Assembly (NCBI GenBank): GCA_964430565.1
Contig: CAYSFD010000051.1
Location: 248,001 to 312,000 of the forward strand
DNA: 64,000 nt
Direction: 5' to 3'
From: VBDM01 sp964430565
GTDB taxonomy: Bacteria > Pseudomonadota > Gammaproteobacteria > Burkholderiales > SG8-39
The first letter of the stretch is position 1; the number at the start of each line of letters is the position of its first letter. Below the pieces are notes generated by a model, which worked only from the letters and a program-made list of their open reading frames with translations, was not told the origin of the DNA and searched no databases. Made by a program: the position numbers and the translations under genes. Below, one piece after another: positions 1 through 9,221 of this stretch.

Positions 1-256
1 AACGATCGAGTCCGAGCAGCGCGCCGACGGCACACGCCGGACGACGCGCTACGACATCGACCTCACCAAGTGCATTTTCTGCGGCCTGTGCGAGGAGTCC
101 TGCCCGGTGGACTCGATCGTCGAGACGCATATCCTCGAGTATCACGGCGAGACGCGCGGCGACCTTTACTACACCAAGGAAATGCTGCTCGCGGTGGGCG
201 ACCGGTACGAGGAGCAGATCGCCCGTGACCGCGCCGCGGACGCGGCGTACCGGTAG
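1..256 (+). CDS. nuoI: NADH-quinone oxidoreductase subunit I, 3' part only
   Basis: This is the C-terminal 84 codons of the complex I subunit that carries two 4Fe-4S clusters, N6a and N6b, in the peripheral arm. The window starts inside the gene; the reading frame begins at base 2. The second cluster motif is visible as CIFCGLCEESCP, followed by the family ending VDSIVET and a Y-rich stretch typical of NuoI. The stop at 254-256 lies 8 bases before nuoJ, so the gene is part of the nuo operon. The first cluster motif lies outside the window. The identification is secure because the motif and the downstream nuoJ order agree. Confidence 0.95.
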   Translation, partial: TIESEQRADGTRRTTRYDIDLTKCIFCGLCEESCPVDSIVETHILEYHGETRGDLYYTKEMLLAVGDRYEEQIARDRAADAAYR

Positions 257-264
257 TCCAGTCC

Positions 265-867
265 ATGTTCGAATACGCGGTTTTCTGGGTGTTTGCTGCG
301 ATCCTGGTGATTGCGGCGGTGTGCGTAATCACGGCGCGCAACCCGGTGCACTCGGCGCTTTTCCTGGTGCTCGCCTTCTTTACCGCCGCGGCGCTGTGGA
401 TGTTGCTGCGCGCGGAGTTCCTGGCTATCACGCTCGTGCTCGTCTACGTCGGTGCGGTGATGGTACTGTTCCTTTTCGTCGTGATGATGCTCGATATCAA
501 TCTCGACCGCATGCGTGAAGGCTTCTGGAGCTATCTGCCGCTGGGCGCCACTGTCGCAGCCCTGATGATCGTCGAAATGGCGCTGGTGCTGGGCGGCAAG
601 TACTTCGGACTGGAGGCGCTCCCCGGCCCCGCTGATCCCGGCCCCGGCTACAGCAACACCAAGGAGCTCGGCCGGCTGCTCTATACCGATTACGCTTATC
701 CGTTCGAGCTTGCGGCGGTGTTGCTCCTCGTGGCGATCATCGTGGCGATCGCGCTCACGCTCAGGAAGCGCAAGGACACCAAGTACCAGGACCCGGCAAA
801 GCAGGTAGCGGTGAAGCGCGAAGATCGGGTGCGCCTCGTCTCGATGCCGTCGGAAAAGAACGACTAG
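265..867 (+). CDS. nuoJ: NADH-quinone oxidoreductase subunit J
   Basis: NuoJ is a membrane-arm subunit of respiratory complex I. The 200-residue product has the usual five hydrophobic segments, beginning right at the N terminus. It contains the family stretch FLAITLVLVYVGAVMVLFLF near residues 53-72, which holds the conserved pi-bulge helix and ends just before the VVMMLD motif. The last helix, near residues 150-168, is followed by a basic tail. The length is usual for the long betaproteobacterial form. The ATG at 265 lies 8 bases after the nuoI stop. It is co-transcribed with nuoI and nuoK. Confidence 0.96.
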   Translation: MFEYAVFWVFAAILVIAAVCVITARNPVHSALFLVLAFFTAAALWMLLRAEFLAITLVLVYVGAVMVLFLFVVMMLDINLDRMREGFWSYLPLGATVAALMIVEMALVLGGKYFGLEALPGPADPGPGYSNTKELGRLLYTDYAYPFELAAVLLLVAIIVAIALTLRKRKDTKYQDPAKQVAVKREDRVRLVSMPSEKND

Positions 868-880
868 GGAGAATATTACC

Positions 881-1186
881 TTGCTGTCGCTGTCGCATTT
901 CCTCATTCTCGGCGCGGTGCTGTTCGCGATCAGCATCGTCGGAATTTTCCTCAACCGCAGGAACGTCATCATCCTGCTGATGGCGATCGAGCTGATGCTG
1001 CTCGCGGTCAACATGAACTTCGTTGCCTTTTCGCACTACCTCGGCGACATCGCCGGGCAGGTGTTCGTGCTCTTCATCCTGACCGTGGCGGCGGCGGAAT
1101 CGGCGATCGGCCTCGCGATCCTCGTCGTGCTGTTCCGCAACCTGCAGACCATCGATGTCGAAGATCTCGACAGCTTGAAAGGCTGA
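881..1186 (+). CDS. nuoK: NADH-quinone oxidoreductase subunit K
   Basis: NuoK is the small three-helix, MrpC-like antiporter-related subunit of complex I. The 101-residue length is typical of the family. The sequence starts LSLSHFLILGAVLFAISIVG and contains the two conserved membrane glutamates, in LLMAIELMLLAVN (first) and AAAESAIGLAILV (second). These belong to the proton pathway in characterised homologues. The start is a TTG at 881 behind GGGAGA, and no ATG is available at the right place. It is followed one base later by nuoL. Confidence 0.96.
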   Translation: MLSLSHFLILGAVLFAISIVGIFLNRRNVIILLMAIELMLLAVNMNFVAFSHYLGDIAGQVFVLFILTVAAAESAIGLAILVVLFRNLQTIDVEDLDSLKG

Positions 1187-1187
1187 C

Positions 1188-3182
1188 ATGACGGACCTGC
1201 AGCTCTACCTGATGGTGCCGCTCGCGCCGCTTGCCGGCGCGATCGTCGCAGGACTCTTCGGCCGGCAGGTCGGGCGCGCGGGCGCGCACTGGGCGGCCAT
1301 TATTGGCGTGGCGATTTCGTTCGCCGTCTCGTGCCTGATCTTCGTCGATGTGCTGAACGGCAGAGTCTTCAACGGACCGGTCTACACCTGGCTCGTCTCG
1401 GGCGGGACGAGCTTCGAGATCGGTTTCCTGATCGATCGCCTTTCCGTCCTCATGATGGTGGTGGTGACCTTCGTCTCGCTGATGGTGCACATCTACACCA
1501 TCGGCTACATGGCCGACGACCCGGGCTACCAGCGTTTCTTTGCTTATACGGCGCTGTTTACCTTCGCGATGCTGATGCTGGTGATGGCGAACAATTTCCT
1601 GCAGCTCTTCTTCGGCTGGGAAGCGGTGGGCGTGGTGTCCTATCTCCTGATCGGCTTCTGGTACAAGCGGCCGAGCGCGATCTACGCGAACCTGAAGGCG
1701 TTTCTCGTAAACCGAGTCGGTGATTTCGGCTTCCTGCTCGGAATCGCGCTCGTGCTCGCGCATTTCGGCACGCTCGACTACGCGGCTGTTTTCTCGCGTG
1801 CGCCCAGCATGGCGCAGACGACGATCGAGGTCATCCCCGGGGCGCCCTGGCTGCTCGTCACCGCGATCTGCATCGGGCTATTCGTCGGCGCGATGGGCAA
1901 GTCGGCGCAGTTTCCGCTGCACGTGTGGCTGCCCGACTCGATGGAAGGCCCCACGCCGATTTCCGCGTTGATTCACGCGGCGACCATGGTGACGGCCGGA
2001 ATCTTCATGGTGGCGCGCATGTCGCCGCTGTTCGAGCACTCGCAGACCGCGTTGTCGCTGGTGCTCCTCGTCGGCGCGATCACCACGTTTTTCATGGCCT
2101 TGATCGCCGTCGTCCAGTACGACATCAAGCGCGTCGTGGCGTATTCGACGCTCTCCCAGCTCGGTTACATGACCGTGGCGCTCGGCGCGTCGGCGTATTC
2201 CGCGGCGATCTTCCACCTCATGACCCACGCGTTTTTCAAGGCGCTGCTGTTTCTCGGCGCGGGCTCGGTGATCGTCGCGCTCCACCACGAGCAGGACATG
2301 CGCAAGATGGGTGGGCTGTGGAAGACCATGCCGATAACCTACGTTACGGTGCTCATCGGCGCCATCGCGAGCGTCGGAGTGCCGGGGTTCGCAGGATTTT
2401 TCTCCAAGGACGCGATCATCGAGGCGGTGCAGCTTTCGAAGACGCCGTTCGCCGGATTCGCGTGGCTGATGGTGACCCTGTGCGTGTTCGTGACCGCCTT
2501 CTATACGTTCCGGCTGATCTTTTTTGCCTTCCACGGCAAGGAGCGCTTCGAGATCCATGGGCACGGAGAGGCGGGTCACGGCGACCACGCTCATCCTCCC
2601 CACGAGTCCCCGGCGGTGGTCACCGTGCCGCTGGTGCTGCTTGCAATTCCCTCGGTTTGTGCCGGGTGGCTGATCGGGCCGGTGCTGTTCGGCGGCTATT
2701 TCGGAAGCTCGATCGAGATCGCGCCTTCCCACCCGGGTCTGCGCCAGATGGCCGAGCAGTTCCACGGCGTGCTGCCGATGATGGCCCACGCGGTCTGGAC
2801 GCTCCCGTTCTGGCTGACCGTTGCGGGCATCGCCACCGCCTGGGTCCTCTACATCTTGAAACCTGAACTGCCGGCGAAGCTGCGGCAAAGGGCCGGGGTG
2901 CTCGTGACCATTCTCGAGGAGAAGTACGGTTTCGACCGCTTCTACGACTGGTTCTTCGCTGGCGGCGCAAGAAAGTTCGGCACAGGTCTGTGGCGCTATG
3001 GCGACGTCACCGTAATCGACGGAATCATGGTGAACGGCTCGGCGAGGCTCGTCGGCTGGTTCGCCGGGGTGGTGCGCTGGATACAGTCCGGATTCATCTA
3101 CCACTACGCCTTTTTCATGATCATCGGCGTTTCCCTGCTGCTCACCTACTTCATCTTTATCAAAGGGACACTCGTCCGCTAA
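1188..3182 (+). CDS. nuoL: NADH-quinone oxidoreductase subunit L
   Basis: NuoL is the distal antiporter-like subunit of complex I, with 14 or so transmembrane helices and a long lateral amphipathic helix at its C terminus. The 664-residue product shows the family block PTPISALIHAATMVTAGIF, the lysine-containing segment GAMGKSAQFPLHVWLPDSMEGP, and the C-terminal ending with KYGFDRFYDWFF and a last membrane helix. A histidine-rich loop, HGHGEAGHGDHAHPPH, sits around residues 455-475. Histidine clusters of this kind occur in other NuoL proteins but vary. The gene lies 1 base after nuoK and 10 bases before nuoM. Confidence 0.97.
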   Translation: MTDLQLYLMVPLAPLAGAIVAGLFGRQVGRAGAHWAAIIGVAISFAVSCLIFVDVLNGRVFNGPVYTWLVSGGTSFEIGFLIDRLSVLMMVVVTFVSLMVHIYTIGYMADDPGYQRFFAYTALFTFAMLMLVMANNFLQLFFGWEAVGVVSYLLIGFWYKRPSAIYANLKAFLVNRVGDFGFLLGIALVLAHFGTLDYAAVFSRAPSMAQTTIEVIPGAPWLLVTAICIGLFVGAMGKSAQFPLHVWLPDSMEGPTPISALIHAATMVTAGIFMVARMSPLFEHSQTALSLVLLVGAITTFFMALIAVVQYDIKRVVAYSTLSQLGYMTVALGASAYSAAIFHLMTHAFFKALLFLGAGSVIVALHHEQDMRKMGGLWKTMPITYVTVLIGAIASVGVPGFAGFFSKDAIIEAVQLSKTPFAGFAWLMVTLCVFVTAFYTFRLIFFAFHGKERFEIHGHGEAGHGDHAHPPHESPAVVTVPLVLLAIPSVCAGWLIGPVLFGGYFGSSIEIAPSHPGLRQMAEQFHGVLPMMAHAVWTLPFWLTVAGIATAWVLYILKPELPAKLRQRAGVLVTILEEKYGFDRFYDWFFAGGARKFGTGLWRYGDVTVIDGIMVNGSARLVGWFAGVVRWIQSGFIYHYAFFMIIGVSLLLTYFIFIKGTLVR

Positions 3183-3192
3183 GAAGAAAAAA

Positions 3193-4677
3193 ATGCCGTC
3201 CTATTCTCATTGGCTCAGCCTCGCAATCTGGGTCCCGATTGTTGCCGGGGTGCTCGTCCTTGCGACGGGCGCGGACAGGCATGCATCCAGGGCGCGCATC
3301 ATCGCGCTGGCGGGCGCCTTGATCGGCTTTCTGGTCACGATCCCACTCGCTACCGGCTTCAATACGGCCACCAGCGCCATGCAATTCGTCGAGCTGAAGC
3401 CCTGGATCCCGCGCTTCAACGTGAACTATCACCTCGGGGTGGACGGGATATCGGTGTTGTTCATCCTCTTGAACAGCTTTATCACCGTGCTCGTGGTGAT
3501 CGCCGGCTGGGAGGTGATCCGCGACAAGGTGGCCCAGTACATGGCGGCGTTCCTGGTCATGTCGGGGCTGCTGAACGGTACCTTCGCCGCGCTCGATGCG
3601 GTGCTCTTCTACGTGTTTTTCGAAGCGACGCTGATCCCGATGTATCTCGTGATCGGCGTCTGGGGCGGGCCGAACCGGGTCTACGCGGCCGTCAAGTTCT
3701 TCCTGTACACGCTGCTCGGGTCGCTGCTGATGCTGGTCGCGTTCCTCTATCTATACAACAAATCGGGCGGCAGCTTCGCGGTGCTCGACTACCACAAGCT
3801 TCCGTTGCCGCTCAGCGTGCAGATCCTGCTCTTCATCGCCTTCTTCATGGCGTTCGCGGTGAAGGTGCCGATGTGGCCGGTCCACACCTGGCTTCCGGAT
3901 GCGCACGTCGAGGCGCCGACCGGGGGGTCGGCGGTGCTCGCGGCGATCCTGCTGAAGCTCGGCGCCTACGGCTTCATTCGCTTCTCCCTGCCGATCCTGC
4001 CCGATGCGAGCCACTACCTCGCCGATCTCATGATCGCGCTGTCGCTCGTCGCGATCGTGTACATCGGGCTGGTGGCGCTGGCGCAGACCGACATGAAGAA
4101 GCTGATCGCGTATTCGTCGATTTCGCACATGGGCTTCGTGACGCTCGGGTTTTTTATTTTCAACGCCTACGGCATCGAAGGGGCGCTGGTGCAGATGATC
4201 TCGCACGGCTTCGTATCGGCGGCGCTGTTCATTAGCGTGGGTGTCATGTACGACCGCATGCACTCGCGCAATATCGCAGACTACGGCGGCGTGGCGAACA
4301 CGATGCCGAGATTCGCCGCGCTGATGGTGCTGTTCGCGCTTGCCAATTGCGGACTGCCGGCGACGAGTGGCTTCGTCGGCGAGTTCATGGTGATCGTGGG
4401 CGCGATGAGGTTCAACTTCTGGATCGCCTTCCTCGCCGCAACGACGCTTGTCTTCGGCGCCGCCTATACGCTGTGGATGGTCAAGCGCGTCATTTTCGGC
4501 GAAGTCGGCAACCCGCGCGTGGCGGCGCTCTCCGACGCCAATGCACGCGAGCTGCTCGTGCTCGGACTGCTCGCGATCGCGGTGCTGTGGCTGGGCGTGC
4601 ATCCCGCCCCCTTTACTGAAATCATGCACGCGTCGGTCAACGAGCTGCTGAAGCACCTGGCGGTGAGCAAGCTGTGA
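3193..4677 (+). CDS. nuoM: NADH-quinone oxidoreductase subunit M
   Basis: NuoM is the second antiporter-like proton channel of complex I. The 494-residue protein has the expected series of hydrophobic helices. It carries the channel block VKVPMWPVHTWLPDAHVEAP followed by TGGSAVLAAILLKLG. The glutamate in YVFFEATLIPMYLVIG corresponds to the conserved glutamate of helix 5. The downstream helix with LIAYSSISHMGFVTLG is also diagnostic. It starts with ATG at 3193 and is followed 13 bases after its stop by nuoN. Confidence 0.97.
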   Translation: MPSYSHWLSLAIWVPIVAGVLVLATGADRHASRARIIALAGALIGFLVTIPLATGFNTATSAMQFVELKPWIPRFNVNYHLGVDGISVLFILLNSFITVLVVIAGWEVIRDKVAQYMAAFLVMSGLLNGTFAALDAVLFYVFFEATLIPMYLVIGVWGGPNRVYAAVKFFLYTLLGSLLMLVAFLYLYNKSGGSFAVLDYHKLPLPLSVQILLFIAFFMAFAVKVPMWPVHTWLPDAHVEAPTGGSAVLAAILLKLGAYGFIRFSLPILPDASHYLADLMIALSLVAIVYIGLVALAQTDMKKLIAYSSISHMGFVTLGFFIFNAYGIEGALVQMISHGFVSAALFISVGVMYDRMHSRNIADYGGVANTMPRFAALMVLFALANCGLPATSGFVGEFMVIVGAMRFNFWIAFLAATTLVFGAAYTLWMVKRVIFGEVGNPRVAALSDANARELLVLGLLAIAVLWLGVHPAPFTEIMHASVNELLKHLAVSKL

Positions 4678-4690
4678 AGGGCGTGAGGAC

Positions 4691-6199
4691 ATGCTGAGCA
4701 ACCTTCCCATCATGCTACTCGCGTATCCGGAGATCTTTCTCCTCGCCGCCGCGTGCGCGATCCTGGCGATCGATCTGTTCCTCACTGACGCGACGCGCTG
4801 GGTGACCTACGCGCTTTCGCTTGCGACCTTGCTCGGCTGCGCGCTGCTCACGTGGGTCGTCACCTGGATGACCGGAGGGCAGCTCGCCTATACCTTCAAC
4901 GGCATGTTCGTCTCGGACATGATGGCGAGCGTGCTCAAGATGTTCACCTACATCGCGGTGGCGCTGTGCCTCGTGTATTCGCGCACCTACATGGCGGACC
5001 GCGGTCTGTACCGCGGCGAGTACTTCGTGCTGGCGCTCTTCGCCACACTCGGCATGATGGTGATGATCTCGGCGAACCACTTCCTCACGCTGTACCTGGG
5101 CCTGGAGCTGATGTCGCTGTGCCTGTATTCGCTGGTGGCGCTCAATCGCGATTCCGCCGTCTCGATCGAAGCGGCGATGAAATACTTCGTGCTGGGCGCG
5201 CTCGCCTCGGGGCTGCTGCTCTACGGTATGTCGATGATCTATGGCGCCACGGGGACGCTCCAGATCACCGAGGTCGCGAAAGGCGCCGCCCGCATCCTGC
5301 AAAGCGACCATCCTTCGAAGATCGTGCTCGCCTTCGGACTGGTGTTCGTCGTCTCGGGCCTCGCGTTCAAGGTGGGCGCGGTGCCGTTCCACATGTGGAT
5401 CCCCGACGTGTACCACGGCGCGCCCACGGCGGTGACGCTTTTCATCAGCACCGGGCCGAAGCTCGCGGCGTTCGCGATGGCGATCCGGCTGCTGGTGAAC
5501 GCTCTGCAGCCGCTTTCGGGCGACACGCCGCAGTTCCAGAGCGGCTGGCAGGACATGCTGATCATCCTGTCGGTGCTTTCGATGGCGATCGGCAATCTCG
5601 CCGCGATCGCGCAGACCAACATCAAGCGCATGCTCGCGTACTCGACCATCTCGCACATGGGCTTCATGCTGCTCGGCCTGCTCTCGGGGATAGTGGGCGG
5701 CAACGCGCTCTCGGCCCCGGAGGCCTGGAGCTCGGCGATGTTCTACGCCGTCGTCTATGTGCTGATGAGCCTGGGGGCCTTCGGCATGGTCGTGTTCCTT
5801 TCGCGCTCCGGCTTCGAGGCCGAGCGCCTCGAGGACTTCAAGGGCCTGAACGCGCGCAGCCCGTGGTTCGCGTTCATCATGCTGCTCCTGATGTTCTCGC
5901 TTGCGGGCGTTCCGCCCACCGTGGGCTTCTACGCCAAGCTCGCGGTGCTGCAGGCGGTGCTCGCCGCCGGGCACGTTTGGCTCGCGGTGGTCGCGGTGCT
6001 GTTCGCGCTGGTGGGGACCTTCTACTACATTCGCATCGTCAAGCTCATGTATTTCGACGAGCCGAAGGAGGCGGGCCGGATCGACGCGAAGCTCGACATT
6101 CGGGTGCTCTTGTCTGCAAACGGACTGGCGATGCTCGCACTCGGCATCCTCCCGCAGCCGCTGATGCAGTTGTGTCTCAACGCCATCAAGGGACTGTGA
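4691..6199 (+). CDS. nuoN: NADH-quinone oxidoreductase subunit N
   Basis: NuoN is the antiporter-like subunit closest to the quinone site and the last gene of the nuo operon. The 502-residue product contains the family signatures LTLYLGLELMSLCLYSLVAL, FKVGAVPFHMWIPDVYHGAP with TAVTLFISTGPKLAA, and MLAYSTISHMGFMLLGL. The lysines and glutamate needed for proton transfer in the family are present in these blocks. No terminator hairpin is visible after the stop. The next gene starts 16 bases later, so the NUDIX gene is probably read through from this operon. Confidence 0.97.
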   Translation: MLSNLPIMLLAYPEIFLLAAACAILAIDLFLTDATRWVTYALSLATLLGCALLTWVVTWMTGGQLAYTFNGMFVSDMMASVLKMFTYIAVALCLVYSRTYMADRGLYRGEYFVLALFATLGMMVMISANHFLTLYLGLELMSLCLYSLVALNRDSAVSIEAAMKYFVLGALASGLLLYGMSMIYGATGTLQITEVAKGAARILQSDHPSKIVLAFGLVFVVSGLAFKVGAVPFHMWIPDVYHGAPTAVTLFISTGPKLAAFAMAIRLLVNALQPLSGDTPQFQSGWQDMLIILSVLSMAIGNLAAIAQTNIKRMLAYSTISHMGFMLLGLLSGIVGGNALSAPEAWSSAMFYAVVYVLMSLGAFGMVVFLSRSGFEAERLEDFKGLNARSPWFAFIMLLLMFSLAGVPPTVGFYAKLAVLQAVLAAGHVWLAVVAVLFALVGTFYYIRIVKLMYFDEPKEAGRIDAKLDIRVLLSANGLAMLALGILPQPLMQLCLNAIKGL

Positions 6200-6215
6200 A
6201 CGGAGCCGCAGGCGC

Positions 6216-6773
6216 GTGAAGGACTTGAGCGAGCGCCGGCTCTCGAGCAGCCTGGTCTACGACGGCAAGCTGCTCAAGGTGCGCAGCGACACGGTGCGGC
6301 TGCCCGACGGCGGCACCGCCGAGCGCGAATGGATCGAACACCCAGGCGCGGTCGCCGTGATCGCGCTGACCGATTTGGGCGAGCTGGTGATGGAACGGCA
6401 GCACCGCTATTCGCTCGGCTGCGACATGATCGAAATCCCGGCGGGCAAGATCGATGCAGGCGAGGACCCGCTTGCCACCGCCAAGCGCGAGCTGAAAGAA
6501 GAAACCGGCTATACCGCCGCGCAGTGGCGGCACGTCGCGACGATCCACATCGCGATCGGCTATTCGAACGAGCGCATCGAGATCTACCTTGCCAAGGGTC
6601 TGAAGCAGGAAACTGCTAAGCTCGATGATGAGGAGTTTCTCGAGGTGTTCACGCTTCCGCTCGCCACCGTGCTCGCCTGGGTGCGCGAGGGAAAGATCAC
6701 CGACGCGAAGACCGTGTCCTGCCTGTTCTGGGCGGAGAAGATTCTCAGTGGCATCTGGGCCACGCCGGGGTGA
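6216..6773 (+). CDS. NUDIX hydrolase, ADP-ribose pyrophosphatase type
   Basis: This is a 185-residue NUDIX hydrolase, most like ADP-ribose pyrophosphatases, which split ADP-ribose into AMP and ribose 5-phosphate. The NUDIX box is complete: G-K-I-D-A-G-E followed by REL-KEETGY near residues 82-104, giving the metal-binding REXXEE residues. The upstream segment IEHPGAVAVIAL and the strand EIPAGKIDAG fit the ADPRase branch. The start is GTG at 6216. It follows nuoN closely, a common neighbourhood in betaproteobacteria that may link NAD turnover with complex I. The exact substrate is inferred from family resemblance only. Confidence 0.9.
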   Translation: MKDLSERRLSSSLVYDGKLLKVRSDTVRLPDGGTAEREWIEHPGAVAVIALTDLGELVMERQHRYSLGCDMIEIPAGKIDAGEDPLATAKRELKEETGYTAAQWRHVATIHIAIGYSNERIEIYLAKGLKQETAKLDDEEFLEVFTLPLATVLAWVREGKITDAKTVSCLFWAEKILSGIWATPG

Positions 6774-7672
6774 CGGGCAGGTCACCGGGCAGAAGAGGTT
6801 CTGCGACCGTGCGGGCACGACGCTCCGCTGTGGTCCGCTCTTTCAGCTTGGTGCGTGTGCGTTCGGTTTGGAACGCCCATGTTCGTCCACCTTTGCGCGC
6901 GGTTTCGCGGTCGAGCCGGCGAGCGTTCCAGGCGGTGCGGGCCGCTCCGCCCGCGATCCAGGTCCTCGCTGGTGTCGTCGCCATTCTTGCCCTATGGGCG
7001 GCGTCAAACTGGATCGTTCAGGCTATCCGAAAGCCGAGCGAGCTATTTTTTCCGGTGAGCGGCGCGCTCCACAAGGCGCCGCCCGAAACGTGGCGGCGAT
7101 ACGGGCCCCTCTTCCACGAGCATTCGACCGCCGTCATCACGCCCGAGCTGCTGGCGGCGCTCGCCCAGGTCGAAGGCGCGGGCAACCCGGTGGCCCGGAC
7201 GTATTGGCGCTGGCAGCTCACATGGAATCCCTTCGAGCTGTACCGTCCGGCCTCCAGCGCGGTCGGCATGTTCCAGATCACCGATGCGGCGTTCCGCGAG
7301 GCTAAGCGCACCTGCATCCACGATCACGTCGTCGTCGAGGATGGACCCTGGTACGACCTCGACTCGTGCTGGTTCAACGGTCTGTACACGCGCGTCTTTC
7401 CCAGCCACGCGATCGAAATGACCGCGGCGTTCCTCGATCGCCGCGTCGCGAACACGCTCGCGCGCAGGCAGATCGCGGCCGCAACGCTGCAGCAGAAGCA
7501 GGATCTGGCCGCTGTCATCCACCTGTGTGGAGCGGGGCAGGGCGACGCCTATGCGCGGCGCGGATTCATGCTGACTTCGGGACAGCGCTGCGGCACGCAC
7601 CACGTCGGCAGCCACCTCGCGCAGGTCCACGCCATGAAGCGGCAGTTCCTCAGGCTGGCCGCCGCCGGATAG
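6770..7672 (+). CDS. Lysozyme-fold (SLT-like transglycosylase) membrane-anchored protein
   Basis: The protein has 300 residues. An arginine-rich N-terminal stretch of about 60 residues is followed by one transmembrane segment, near residues 64-86 (VLAGVVAILALWAASNWIVQ). The periplasmic domain resembles the soluble lytic transglycosylase fold. The likely catalytic glutamate is in LLAALAQVEGAGNPVA, and SSAVGMFQITDAAF matches the GxMQ-type block of this family. It starts with GTG at 6770 and overlaps the NUDIX stop by four bases, which implies coupled translation. Cell-wall cleavage is inferred from the fold motif; the basic N-terminal tail is unusual and could mean the true start is further downstream. 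Confidence 0.75.
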   Translation: MTGRSPGRRGSATVRARRSAVVRSFSLVRVRSVWNAHVRPPLRAVSRSSRRAFQAVRAAPPAIQVLAGVVAILALWAASNWIVQAIRKPSELFFPVSGALHKAPPETWRRYGPLFHEHSTAVITPELLAALAQVEGAGNPVARTYWRWQLTWNPFELYRPASSAVGMFQITDAAFREAKRTCIHDHVVVEDGPWYDLDSCWFNGLYTRVFPSHAIEMTAAFLDRRVANTLARRQIAAATLQQKQDLAAVIHLCGAGQGDAYARRGFMLTSGQRCGTHHVGSHLAQVHAMKRQFLRLAAAG

Positions 7673-7693
7673 AATTCCGGTCTGGACCCGACA

Positions 7694-8824
7694 ATGACAC
7701 AGCCCGACGCGATCCCCGCACCACCCGGAGGAGTTCACCGGCTCAAGCTCTACTACGAAAGAAACGAGCGTAGCGTCACCGTCCTCTCTTTCGTCGCCGG
7801 GTTTCTCTTCGACATCGTCACGCTCAGCCGCATCGACTCATGGCTTTCGATCGGCCAGCAGATCCTCTATCTCGTAGTAATCGCGACGGCCCTGACGCAG
7901 ATGGTTCTGGAGCAGGGCGGGCCGCAACTCGAGCTGGACAGGATGTTCTTCTTCAAACGCTGGTATTACCAATACCGCACGGCGATCGTTCACTTCCTTT
8001 TCGGGTCCCTGCTCAACCTGTACACGATTTTCTTTTTCAAGAGCTCATCGCTGCTGGTGTCGTTCTCGTTCCTGGCGTTCCTCGTGCTCCTCCTGGTAGC
8101 CAACGAATCCAAGCGCTTCAAGTCGCTGGGGCTGCCGTTCAAGTTCGGCATGTTGAGCCTGTGCGTGCTGTCCTTCTTCGCCTATGTGGTCCCGATTCTG
8201 GTCGGCTCGATCGGCCTGCTGGTTTTCCTGTCTTCGATGCCGGTCGGCTGCCTGCCCCTGATCGGGCTCGGCTGGTGGGTCCGGGCTCGCGCGCCTCAGC
8301 TCTTTCCTTTGGCGAGGAAACAAATCCTTCTGCCCTTGAGCCTCGTGCTGCTCGGCTTTCTCATCCTTTACTATTTCCGGGTGATTCCGCCGGTGCCGCT
8401 CTCCATCCCGTTCATCGGCGTCTATCATTCGGTGGAACGGACCGAGCAAGGCTACCGGCTCAGTCACGAACGGCCGCAGTGGCGCTTCTGGCACAACGGC
8501 GACCAGGAATTCCTCGCTCGGCCCGGCGACAAGGTCTATGTGTTCTTTCGCATCTTCTCGCCCACGCGTTTTTCAGACCAGGTGCTGATGCGCTGGTACT
8601 GGAAAGACGGCGCTCGCGGCTGGACGCTGCAGGATTCGATCCCCATCAAAATCGTCGGTGGGCGAGAGCAGGGCTTCCGCGGCTACGGATTCAAGTCAAA
8701 GTACCAGCCCGGCGCCTGGAAAGTTCAGATCGAAACCACCGACGCGCGCGAGATCGGCCGCGTGTACTTCGATCTCCAGACCGGGCCCGAGTGGCCGCGC
8801 AGCTTCGAAATCGATATCGAGTAG
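7694..8824 (+). CDS. DUF2914 family membrane protein
   Basis: The 376-residue protein has about eight hydrophobic helices in its first two thirds. A soluble C-terminal domain, about residues 250-375, matches the DUF2914 pattern. It shows WRFWHNG, PGDKVYVFFRIFSP, RWYWKDG, GFRGYGFKS and PGAWKVQIET, followed by a strand reading GRVYFDLQTG. No reaction is known for this domain. A -10-like TAGAAT at 7670-7675 lies shortly upstream, so the gene may have its own promoter despite the 21-base gap to the previous gene. The function is unknown; the domain call is fairly secure. Confidence 0.8.
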   Translation: MTQPDAIPAPPGGVHRLKLYYERNERSVTVLSFVAGFLFDIVTLSRIDSWLSIGQQILYLVVIATALTQMVLEQGGPQLELDRMFFFKRWYYQYRTAIVHFLFGSLLNLYTIFFFKSSSLLVSFSFLAFLVLLLVANESKRFKSLGLPFKFGMLSLCVLSFFAYVVPILVGSIGLLVFLSSMPVGCLPLIGLGWWVRARAPQLFPLARKQILLPLSLVLLGFLILYYFRVIPPVPLSIPFIGVYHSVERTEQGYRLSHERPQWRFWHNGDQEFLARPGDKVYVFFRIFSPTRFSDQVLMRWYWKDGARGWTLQDSIPIKIVGGREQGFRGYGFKSKYQPGAWKVQIETTDAREIGRVYFDLQTGPEWPRSFEIDIE

Positions 8825-8918
8825 CGGTGGTTGATTCGGTAGTTGAAAACCGCTAGGCTTGCCGCGGTTGGGGAGAACCGGAAGTGCCCGGTCATTTATG
8901 CGCAAAAAGAGGCCTCTC

Positions 8919-9215
8919 ATGCAGGATAGCGAAGTGACCGCAGAAAAACTCGCGGCCGATCTCCGGCTGGTCATCTCCGACGCCGAGGCATTGCTGCGCG
9001 GGACGGCCGGCGAGGCGGGCGAAACGATCGCCTCGGCGCGCGCCAAGGTCAAGGAAGGCCTCGACTCGGCCAAGATCAAGCTCGGATCGCTGGGCGAAGA
9101 GTATGCCGATCAGGCGCGCGCCATTGACGATTACGTTCGCGGGCATCCTTGGCAGGCCGTCGGCATCGCCGCGCTCACCGGAATCGCCTTGGGACTTCTG
9201 ATGACTCGCCGCTAA
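8919..9215 (+). CDS. yqjD: DUF883 family protein, YqjD/ElaB-like
   Basis: The product is a small (98-residue) protein of the YqjD/ElaB/DUF883 family. In E. coli these are tail-anchored inner-membrane proteins that bind ribosomes in stationary phase. A helical N-terminal part (VTAEKLAADLRLVISDAEAL and following) is succeeded by the family ending DDYVRGHPWQAVGIAA and a single membrane helix, closing with MTRR. I chose the ATG at 8919 because AGAGG lies about 10 bases upstream and homologues begin here; an in-frame extension to 8859 looks non-coding. It is followed by yqjE- and yqjK-like genes, the same order as in E. coli. Confidence 0.88.
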   Translation: MQDSEVTAEKLAADLRLVISDAEALLRGTAGEAGETIASARAKVKEGLDSAKIKLGSLGEEYADQARAIDDYVRGHPWQAVGIAALTGIALGLLMTRR

Positions 9216-9221
9216 TCCACC

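Noticed and set aside
1878..3104. 408-codon minus-strand frame opposite nuoL, and similar long antisense frames opposite nuoM, nuoN, gspE and the M4 gene
   Set aside because: They are the usual high-GC shadow frames, rich in Arg, His, Asp and Gln, with no motif.
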